A DNA stretch of 64,000 nucleotides from Chloroflexi bacterium 54-19. Its GTDB lineage: Bacteria; Chloroflexota; Chloroflexia; Chloroheliales; Chloroheliaceae. The DNA lies in the NCBI GenBank assembly GCA_001898225.1, contig MKTJ01000058.1:413364-477363 (forward strand), in the 5' to 3' direction. Below are positions 44,783-51,152 of this stretch, one piece after another. Made by a program: the position numbers and the translations under genes. A model generated the notes under the pieces. The model was given only the letters and a program-made list of their open reading frames with translations, was not told where the DNA came from and did not search any database. Position 1 is the stretch's first letter; each line of letters starts with the position of its first letter.

Positions 44783-44798
44783 ATGTTTGTTTTCAAAA

Positions 44799-44872
44799 TG
44801 GCCCCCACACGGAGAATCGAACTCCGGCACCCTGCTCGACAGACAGGCATCCTGCCACTAAATGATGCGGGG
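44799..44872 (-). tRNA. tRNA-Asp(GTC)
   Basis: Acceptor CCCCGCA/TGTGGGG, anticodon arm CCTGT-CTGTCGA-GCAGG, T-arm CGGAG-TTCGATT-CTCCG, discriminator G and encoded CCA. Confidence 0.88.
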
Positions 44873-44880
44873 ACGTTTGA

Positions 44881-44952
44881 TGCTCGCGACGAGAGTCGAA
44901 CTCGTTTTTCCAGTTTGAAAGACAGGTGGCCTAACCGGTAACCGACACGAGC
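44881..44952 (-). tRNA. tRNA-Glu(TTC)
   Basis: Acceptor GCTCGTG/CGCGAGC, anticodon loop CTTTCAA (one stem mismatch), T-arm ACGAG-TTCGACT-CTCGT, discriminator A. Confidence 0.88.
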
Positions 44953-45137
44953 AATTTTTATTTATTCAGGGAAAGCCCAGGCCCGTTGACCTGACCGGCG
45001 GGAATTGCCAGCCAGGTCATTGAAGCCTATACCCAACCCACCTCCTAAACCCTTGACAGGTCTAGTTGAATTCAGTGACATCCCCCTTTCGCAAGAGGTA
45101 ATCTTCATTTAAGCCAAAAAGTCTCCTTTTTGACCAA
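44953..45137. other. Spacer in the tRNA array with one hairpin
   Basis: 185 bp without a tRNA. TGACCTG (44987-44993) and CAGGTCA (45013-45019) form a 33-nt hairpin with an inner GGC/GCC helix. It may be a processing signal, another small RNA or a tRNA remnant. Confidence 0.4.
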
Positions 45138-45220
45138 TGGATGCGGTAGGACTCGAACCTACGTAGAGTACAACTCCTCTGATTTACAATCAGGTGCATT
45201 TGCCGCTCTGCCACACATCC
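45138..45220 (-). tRNA. tRNA-Tyr(GTA)
   Basis: 83 nt with the long variable arm typical of bacterial Tyr. Acceptor GGATGTG/CGCATCC, anticodon loop TTGTAAA, T-arm GTAGG-TTCGAGT-CCTAC, discriminator A. Confidence 0.93.
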
Positions 45221-45232
45221 AAAATTTCTTGA

Positions 45233-45306
45233 TAGGCACAGGTAGACTCGAACTACCGATTGACCTCTTTATGAGGGAGGCGCTTTACCAGCTTAACTAT
45301 GTGCCT
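45233..45306 (-). tRNA. tRNA-Met(CAT), elongator or Ile2 type
   Basis: Acceptor AGGCACA/TGTGCCT, anticodon loop CTCATAA, T-arm GGTAG-TTCGAGT-CTACC, discriminator A. The anticodon stem lacks the three G-C pairs of an initiator. A lysidine-modified Ile2 role cannot be excluded. Confidence 0.9.
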
Positions 45307-45345
45307 ATTTTGGTGCGCCCCTGGATTCTGGGCGCATTTAATAAA

Positions 45346-45419
45346 TGCCAGGTAGAAGGGTTTGAACCTCTGACCTTCCGCTTACAAGGCGGTTGCTCTA
45401 CCAACTGAGCTAACCCGGC
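45346..45419 (-). tRNA. tRNA-Thr(TGT)
   Basis: Acceptor GCCGGGT/ACCTGGC, D-arm GCTC/GAGC, anticodon loop CTTGTAA, T-loop TTCAAAC with a weak stem, discriminator A. Confidence 0.9.
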
Positions 45420-45427
45420 GAAAATTT

Positions 45428-45559
45428 CGTTGAACGAAACAACGCTAACTCATAAAGGGCGCGTTGAACCTGAGAAAAAAGCTGTCAAAAATTGGGGACT
45501 TGTTGCAAATACGCCTACAGCCCGAAATAAGAAAGATTTTCACGTTGTTTCGTTTAACG
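45428..45559 (-). ncRNA. Candidate RNA with 17-bp terminal stem between tRNA-Thr and tRNA-Ala
   Basis: The arms CGTTGAACGAAACAACG (45428-45444) and CGTTGTTTCGTTTAACG (45543-45559) are inverted copies with one mismatch and enclose 98 nt. Read on the minus strand the enclosed loop has pyrimidine-rich tracts (ATCTTTCTTATT and GCTTTTTTCTC). A long terminal stem with a pyrimidine-rich loop is the general plan of Y RNAs. A small inserted element with inverted ends is the main alternative. Confidence 0.4.
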
Positions 45560-45582
45560 TTAAACATTCAACGTGCATCTGA

Positions 45583-45653
45583 TGGACCGCCAGGGAATTG
45601 AACCCTGAACTGTTGGGTGCAAACCGACTGTTTTCCCGTTAAACTAGCAGCCC
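45583..45653 (-). tRNA. tRNA-Ala(TGC)
   Basis: Acceptor GGGCTGC/GCGGTCC containing the G3-U70 pair that identifies Ala. Anticodon loop TTTGCAC, T-arm CAGGG-TTCAATT-CCCTG, discriminator A. Confidence 0.9.
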
Positions 45654-45658
45654 AAAGA

Positions 45659-45729
45659 AGCGCCGGAGCGGACTTGAACCGCTACCGTCTGAGTGGAGGT
45701 CAGGGGTGCTGCCATTACACCACCAGCGC
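45659..45729 (-). tRNA. tRNA-Gly(TCC) with C33
   Basis: Acceptor GCGCTGG/CCGGCGC, anticodon arm CTGA-CCTCCAC-TCAG, T-arm AGCGG-TTCAAGT-CCGCT, discriminator T. C stands at position 33. First tRNA of the array in the direction of transcription. Confidence 0.82.
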
Positions 45730-45787
45730 ATTCGACTTTAAATTTTCTATTTTGTTTTGTGGTTTTATTTCTGGCGAACCCGGCGGG

Positions 45788-45826
45788 TAAAAGAAAAGCG
45801 GCTCACCTTGTCCTGGCGAGCCGCTT
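45788..45826 (-). terminator. Intrinsic terminator on the minus strand
   Basis: AAGCGGCTC/GAGCCGCTT stem followed on the minus strand by TTTTCTTTTA. It ends transcription of the small gene at 45850-46128 before the tRNA array, suggesting that the array has its own promoter in the short space 45730-45787. Confidence 0.75.
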
Positions 45827-45849
45827 GCACGGGTTTTGCTGCTACGAGC

Positions 45850-46128
45850 CTACCCCATCCTATCTCGTTTGGGGAAAGCGCTCGCGAGCGACTCACTGGA
45901 GGAACTAATAATCCTACTATCTTCACAACCGCTATAATTACCGGTCAGGCGACCAAAATTATGCCGGGTCTCGGCTTGCCAGGTCTGTTTACTGGCTTCC
46001 TGCGCATAATCTATAGCTTGCGGCAAGGAGACGACCAGGCAGGCAGGCATAGCGACGAGCGAGAACGCCAGGGCTTGGCGGCCCGTTCTTTGCGCCGTAT
46101 GCGGTTGTGCTAAGCCTAACATTAACAT
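45850..46128 (-). CDS. Small putative secreted protein, 92 aa
   Basis: The N-terminal part (residues about 10-42) has basic residues followed by a hydrophobic stretch ALAFSLVAMPACLVVSLP, similar to a signal peptide, then a polar Ser-rich tail. No family is recognised. Support for a real gene comes from the well-formed terminator 24 bp beyond the stop. A GGAAAG stands a little far upstream of the first ATG. It is divergent from the repeat-peptide gene at 46557. Confidence 0.4.
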   Translation of the reverse strand: MLMLGLAQPHTAQRTGRQALAFSLVAMPACLVVSLPQAIDYAQEASKQTWQAETRHNFGRLTGNYSGCEDSRIISSSSESLASAFPKRDRMG

Positions 46129-46556
46129 CGTCTTGTGCTTTCTTTCCTTGCCGCCATTTTAGCGGTTGTTAAAAATAAATCTTGTTTTCACATCAGGCCC
46201 GTTGGGCCTTTTATCTTTCCAAGCTTATCGCTTGCTTAGATGTATGTACTATATCACTTCTTTTTTTACCTGTCAAGAGGTTTTTCTAAAATTCGTAAAT
46301 TTGCTTATTCCCAGCCCTCAAACAATCTTTCTTTCTTGTAAAAAATATGGTTAGCTGATTATACTATATAAAATATAAAAAGTCGAATTACTGTGACGCT
46401 CGTTACACTTTGAGGATGAAAATTGTTACAGTCAGATTTCACCGAATTCTTTATAGTGAGACTGCGTTTCGTCTCCATGTATTAAACGCGAAACGCGCCA
46501 ATAAATTATAAAAAAGTTCTTTATTTAAAAATTTGTTATTTAGAAAGGTTAATAAA
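46129..46556. other. AT-rich intergenic region between divergent small genes
   Basis: 428 bp. A short hairpin AGGCCC/GGGCCT followed by TTTTATCTTT lies at about 46194-46212 (possible plus-strand terminator). A TATACTATATAAAAT stretch near 46360 could supply a -10 element for the peptide gene. Nothing else is recognised. Confidence 0.4.
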
Positions 46557-46790
46557 GTGAAATTGGCTAAAGGGAAACTAGCCCTGGGCGCGCTTGGTAG
46601 TCTTGCGCTCCTGGCGGCCCTCACCGTTGCTACCGGCTCAAACAGCACCCCCACAAACAGCGAAGCCCGCAAAGTAAATGAATATGAAGGCCAGCATCGC
46701 CTGGTTGCTAAAGTCAACGAATACGAAGGTCAGCACCGCCTGGTCGTAGCCGCCCACAAAAAGATAAACGAATACGAGGGCCAGTTCTAA
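46557..46790 (+). CDS. Secreted repeat-peptide precursor (three NEYEGQ repeats)
   Basis: 77 aa with a GTG start 8 bp behind AGAAAGG. A Sec-type signal peptide (MKLAKGKLALGALGSLALLA...) is followed by a short Ser/Thr spacer and three near-identical units: KVNEYEGQHRLV (39-50), KVNEYEGQHRLV (52-63) and KINEYEGQF at the very C-terminus (69-77). The units are joined by short basic or Ala-rich linkers that could be cleaved. The layout is that of a multi-copy peptide precursor (signal, pheromone or modified peptide). No processing enzyme is adjacent. A terminator follows. Confidence 0.7.
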   Translation: MKLAKGKLALGALGSLALLAALTVATGSNSTPTNSEARKVNEYEGQHRLVAKVNEYEGQHRLVVAAHKKINEYEGQF

Positions 46791-46811
46791 ACAGGAATTG
46801 GTTTTAGAAAG

Positions 46812-46841
46812 TCCTGCTGGTTAAGCAGGATTTTGGGTTTT
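46812..46841 (+). terminator. Intrinsic terminator of the repeat-peptide gene
   Basis: TCCTGCT-GGTTA-AGCAGGA stem-loop followed by TTTTGGGTTTT, 21 bp after the stop. Confidence 0.8.
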
Positions 46842-46948
46842 AGCCTGGTCGATTTTACGTGGTCAGGCATAACCCTGTCGTTGGGTGGCCCCGTTGGACG
46901 GTTAAATTGGGCAAGCCCCTTCGAATGGCGTTAGCAGGGCTGGCAATA

Positions 46949-46980
46949 TTTTTAACGAAGCTTATCGGCCTTCGTTAAAA
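46949..46980. promoter_or_regulatory. Inverted repeat upstream of the propeller gene
   Basis: TTTAACGAAG and CTTCGTTAAA are perfect 10-bp inverted arms separated by about 10 bp, some 115 bp before the start of the 21-repeat protein. It may be an operator, attenuator or a second terminator. The rest of the gap 46842-47092 is featureless to me. Confidence 0.45.
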
Positions 46981-47092
46981 GCTTTGGCTTTACCGGCTTT
47001 ATTTCTTCCTGTTGCACCATAGCTACCAGGCGTTTTACCGCGCCCGTGAAAGTCAACCCGGTCTCGCATAGTAAAAAGAGGGTTTATTTATA

Positions 47093-50000
47093 ATGCTTCA
47101 AGTATTAAATAAAACAGTATTCAACAATTTCAAACCGGACCGGCGTTGGTCTTCCGCCGCGCTGCTGGGTCTGCTGGTCTTTGCCCTGGTTACAAGCGCC
47201 TGGACGCCGACCGGGGTCACGAACGCCAGCCCTAACTCTGCCCCCCAGGCCCTGACTCCGCCTGCCGGTCTACTAACCACCGGCGACGGCACGTGGTACT
47301 GGCAAAATAACCAGCCCCAGGGCAACGTCATTAACGGCTTGAGTTGTCCTACCGCCACGACCTGTTACGCGGCGGGTAACGCCGGGACCGTCCTGAAAAC
47401 CACCGATGGTGGCACGACCTGGACCAGCCAGAACCCCACCACTACCGAAAACCTGCGCGGCATTAGCTGTTTCGACGCCAGCACCTGTATGACCGTCGGC
47501 GAGAACAGCACGATTGCCGTCACTACCAACGGGGGCACCTCCTGGAACCGCCGCTTTTTCAACGGTATCACCCAGACCCTCTACAGCGTTAGCTGCCCCT
47601 CCGCCAACGCCTGTTATGTTTCGGGGGCCAGGGCCTTACTTGCTACTGCCAACCGAGGCACCACCTGGAACGTGGCGGTCCAGACCGGCGATTTTTACGG
47701 TATCAAATGTCCCACGTCAGGAATCTGTTGGGCGGTGGGCAGCGCCGGGACCATCAAATTTACCGCTAACGCCGGGGGGAGCTGGAGTTCCCAGAGTATC
47801 AGCCCGTCCAACACTTCGGACCTGAACTCCGTTAGCTGTCTTGATACCTTCAACTGCTACGCGGTCGGCGCGAATGGCGCCCTGGTAAAGACCACCAACG
47901 GCACCAACTGGGCCCCGATTACCGGGACCGGCCTTACCAGTTCGCTTTACGGTATAAACTGCCTCGATGTTAACAACTGTATAGCGGTCGGGGGCGGCAG
48001 TGGCACCTCCATCTTTACCACTTCGAATGGTGGGGTCACCTGGCAGGCCCAGGAAACCTACGGCCCGACTATGCGGGCGGTCGCCTGCACCAGCACCACT
48101 AACTGCTATGTCGGCGGCGATAACGGTACTCTGTTGACCCGCAAAACCAACCTTTCCACCTGGACCGCCCACACCCAGACCAGCAGTTTCAACTTTACGG
48201 GTGTTGCCTGTCCCAGCACTACCAACTGTGTCGCCGTAGCCGGGCTGACCTTTTATTCCAGCTCGAACGGTGGGGTGGATTGGACCGCCGATAAGACTTA
48301 CACCTCCCGCAAAGATATTTTGACGATAAGTTGCGCCGATACCAATAACTGTGCGGCGGTCGGCTACGAAGGTTACGTCTATTATAAGTCCAGCGGGGCC
48401 TGGTCCGAAGGCACACGCCTGTCGTCCAGCGCCAACCTGTACGGGCTGTCCTGTCTGCCCAACGGCGGAACGCCCACCTGTTACGCTACTGCCGGGATTG
48501 GCATCACGGCCCGGATTTTCAAGTCAACCGATGGCGGCCAGAGCTATACCTCGGTCTATTCCCCGGCTTCCGGTTCCGCCGAAGACGTGACCCTGAACTC
48601 GATTAGCTGCCCCCAACTCAACACCTGTTACGCGGTCGGGGCCAACGGGATTATCCTTAAAGGGGGTAATACTACCTGGACTTCCCAGTACAATAGCACC
48701 GGGGTCAACCTGAGCAGCATCAGTTGTCCTGACACCAATACCTGCTTCGCTACCGGCGAGAATGTTGGCTATATTATCGGCACCACCGATGGCGGTACGA
48801 CCTGGAACCTCTTAAACTCACCCTCGGGGGTAGTTTCCGCCGACCTTAACGACATTGCCTGTCCCAGTACGACAATCTGCCAGGCGGCCGGTAACGGCGG
48901 AACCCTCGTAACCACCCTGGATGGCGGTAAAAACTGGATTACCCAGTTCCGCAAACCCAACGGGGCGGCAATTACCCAGGACTTTAACGCTATCGCCTGC
49001 GCTTCCACCAGTTTCTGCGTCGGGGTCGGCGACTCGCTGAACAGCTTCTACTCGAACGATGCCAATCTGGGCTGGAAAGGGCCTTCACAGGGCCCACGTT
49101 GGGCCTTAAACGCCGCCGCCTGTCCGAGTTCGACCAACTGTTTTGTGGCCGGGACCACGGTGGCGCTCTTTACCAAGGATGCCTCCAACTGGTCCACTCT
49201 CTCAGCGCCGAGCCTGGTAGACCTCAGTTGCCCCACCACCTCGGACTGTTTCGCGCCGGTTGCCAGTTCGAGCAGCATTTACGTGACCCACAACGGCGGG
49301 TCTAGCTGGGCGACCCAGTCGCTTGGCGGTATCGGTCTGAACAGCATCAGTTGTCCCTCCGGCACAGTCTGTTTCGGGGCCGGTAGTGGCGGGAATATTT
49401 TGGGCTATAACGGCAGTAGTTGGGTAGCCCAGACCAAGGTGGTAAACTTCGACCTGACCGGTATCAGTTGTCCCAGCAGCGGCGTCTGTTTCGCGGTCGG
49501 GTACAATACCAACTTTGCCTATCTAAGTGGCGGCACCTGGAGCAGCCGGGCCCTGGGCGGCAGCTATTCACTGAACAACATCAGTTGCCCCGATAACAAC
49601 ACCTGTTACGCCGCCACCAATAACGGGGGCGTGCTGTATACCAAAAACGGTGGGGCGAACTGGACCTTCAAGGCGACCGGTTTTACCAGTGCCCTTTACG
49701 ACATCAATTGCCCTACTTCTACCGACTGCGTTACCACCGGTACTAACGGGGCCATCTACACCACCCGCGACGGCGGCACGACCTGGAACCAGCACGCTTC
49801 GGGGACTCACAACGCCCTGCGCGGGGTGCAGTGTAACTCGGTGTCGTACTGCCTGGCAGTCGGCGATAACGGCACCTTGCTGGTCGGCAGTATCGTTCAT
49901 TCGCTGGTCGTTACCAGTGGGAGCGATAGCGGCCAGGGAACTACCTTCGGGACGCTCTCATTTGCCCTGAAGAACGCCAGGCCCGGCCAGACCATCTCGT

Positions 50001-50251
50001 TTGACTCGTCGGTCCAGTTTTCGGGGGTGACGGCCAGTGGTAACCTGCCCCAGGTGCCCTACGGGGCGGGCCTGGCCGGTACCTGTACCGCCACGCCAAA
50101 ACTCACCATTTATGGCAACAACGGGCAGTCTACCCTGGAATTGAGCGGCGGGAATACCATCAGCGGGATAAACTTCCGCCAGATTACCCTCAAAACTACC
50201 GGGACCGGCAACAAAATGACCTGTACCGGGGTCAATAAACTGGCAGCCTAA
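47093..50251 (+). CDS. Secreted 21-repeat beta-propeller protein with paired cysteines
   Basis: 1052 aa. Signal peptide at about 15-45. Residues about 65-925 consist of 21 repeats of roughly 40 aa with the consensus I-S-C-P-x4-C-Y/F-A-V-G-x-N-G-T-I, most followed by a BNR/Ycf48-like TTDGGTTW. Each repeat has two Cys seven apart, suggesting one disulfide per repeat. Twenty-one repeats would fit three seven-bladed propellers (inference). The C-terminal 110 residues (TFGTLSFALKNARPGQTISF) resemble a beta-helix start or anchor domain. Extracellular; the ligand is unknown. A terminator follows. Confidence 0.85.
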   Translation: MLQVLNKTVFNNFKPDRRWSSAALLGLLVFALVTSAWTPTGVTNASPNSAPQALTPPAGLLTTGDGTWYWQNNQPQGNVINGLSCPTATTCYAAGNAGTVLKTTDGGTTWTSQNPTTTENLRGISCFDASTCMTVGENSTIAVTTNGGTSWNRRFFNGITQTLYSVSCPSANACYVSGARALLATANRGTTWNVAVQTGDFYGIKCPTSGICWAVGSAGTIKFTANAGGSWSSQSISPSNTSDLNSVSCLDTFNCYAVGANGALVKTTNGTNWAPITGTGLTSSLYGINCLDVNNCIAVGGGSGTSIFTTSNGGVTWQAQETYGPTMRAVACTSTTNCYVGGDNGTLLTRKTNLSTWTAHTQTSSFNFTGVACPSTTNCVAVAGLTFYSSSNGGVDWTADKTYTSRKDILTISCADTNNCAAVGYEGYVYYKSSGAWSEGTRLSSSANLYGLSCLPNGGTPTCYATAGIGITARIFKSTDGGQSYTSVYSPASGSAEDVTLNSISCPQLNTCYAVGANGIILKGGNTTWTSQYNSTGVNLSSISCPDTNTCFATGENVGYIIGTTDGGTTWNLLNSPSGVVSADLNDIACPSTTICQAAGNGGTLVTTLDGGKNWITQFRKPNGAAITQDFNAIACASTSFCVGVGDSLNSFYSNDANLGWKGPSQGPRWALNAAACPSSTNCFVAGTTVALFTKDASNWSTLSAPSLVDLSCPTTSDCFAPVASSSSIYVTHNGGSSWATQSLGGIGLNSISCPSGTVCFGAGSGGNILGYNGSSWVAQTKVVNFDLTGISCPSSGVCFAVGYNTNFAYLSGGTWSSRALGGSYSLNNISCPDNNTCYAATNNGGVLYTKNGGANWTFKATGFTSALYDINCPTSTDCVTTGTNGAIYTTRDGGTTWNQHASGTHNALRGVQCNSVSYCLAVGDNGTLLVGSIVHSLVVTSGSDSGQGTTFGTLSFALKNARPGQTISFDSSVQFSGVTASGNLPQVPYGAGLAGTCTATPKLTIYGNNGQSTLELSGGNTISGINFRQITLKTTGTGNKMTCTGVNKLAA

Positions 50252-50275
50252 CCCTGTCCTCGATACCTAACACAC

Positions 50276-50307
50276 AAAAAAGACCCGGCCTTACCAACCG
50301 GGTCTTT
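50276..50307. terminator. Bidirectional terminator after the propeller gene
   Basis: AAAGACCCGG/CCGGGTCTTT stem of 10 bp with a 9-nt loop and A/T runs. It lies between the convergent propeller and lipoprotein genes. Confidence 0.85.
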
Positions 50308-50357
50308 GAGCGTGATTTACGCTGGTAGTTGTGCACTGTGAGGGATGATAGTAAATC

Positions 50358-51020
50358 CTAGAGGCGGGCCAGGGCTTTCTGCGAAAGGTCTTTTAGAACG
50401 TCCAACTTCGGTTGTTCGAGGCCAAAACTGGCAATAAAGGTTAGCATCACGATATTATCGTTCTTGCGAAAGACCAGGAACCCGCCCGTCCAGAAAGCTT
50501 CATCGCCGAGGCCCGGCAAGTCCTGGACGTTCGCGCTGATGCCGACAATATCCCCGGCCCCGGCAAGCGGTCCTTCGGTAGCCTCCGCAAAGCCGGTGCC
50601 CAGGCCGGTGAAGACCTTTTTGCGGATCTGGAAATCTTCGGCGTCGCCTTTTTCCGCCGAGACTAACAATACGGTTGGAGGGAGGCCTTCGGAGGTATAG
50701 GTGCAATCGCCGCCGCTTTTTTCCGTGGTAAATTTATCTTTGATATAAGGCGCTACGTCCTCCGTGGTAACGAGGGTGCAGCCGTCCACGTTTCTACCGG
50801 ACCCGGTCGCGGCGGAACTGCCGCTGCCGCCATTTTTAGTGCCGCCACTGCCGGGTGTGCCCTTATTTCCATCCAGGCCCGGAATAACCGCGCCGACACC
50901 GGAAGTCGCTCCGCCTTTGGTTGTTCCCTGGGCCGAAGGAGTATCCCCGCAGGCGCTTAAGAGAAGGGCCGTTACCAGGCTCAAAACGAGCGCCGGTAAA
51001 ACTAACTTTGACTTTTTCAT
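50358..51020 (-). CDS. Lipoprotein of unknown function
   Basis: 220 aa. Signal peptide with lipobox (LLLSAC), then a Gly/Ser-rich linker to about residue 75. The folded part starts with GCTLVTTEDVAPYI and contains two Cys (DGC and GDC) in a pattern resembling the DUF3558-like surface lipoproteins. It would be anchored to the outer face of the membrane. AGGTAA stands before the ATG. The operon is single-gene. Confidence 0.6.
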   Translation of the reverse strand: MKKSKLVLPALVLSLVTALLLSACGDTPSAQGTTKGGATSGVGAVIPGLDGNKGTPGSGGTKNGGSGSSAATGSGRNVDGCTLVTTEDVAPYIKDKFTTEKSGGDCTYTSEGLPPTVLLVSAEKGDAEDFQIRKKVFTGLGTGFAEATEGPLAGAGDIVGISANVQDLPGLGDEAFWTGGFLVFRKNDNIVMLTFIASFGLEQPKLDVLKDLSQKALARL

Positions 51021-51152
51021 TTCATTTACCTTTGATTTTCTTCCAGTTTTTCTTTTAGTATTTCGCTTTTACTTTTATTTTTCATAGTGACCGGGAAGGC
51101 CGGGGGCTGACGCCCATCTGCGTCAGCCCGACCCGTTATCGGCCCGCTACCG

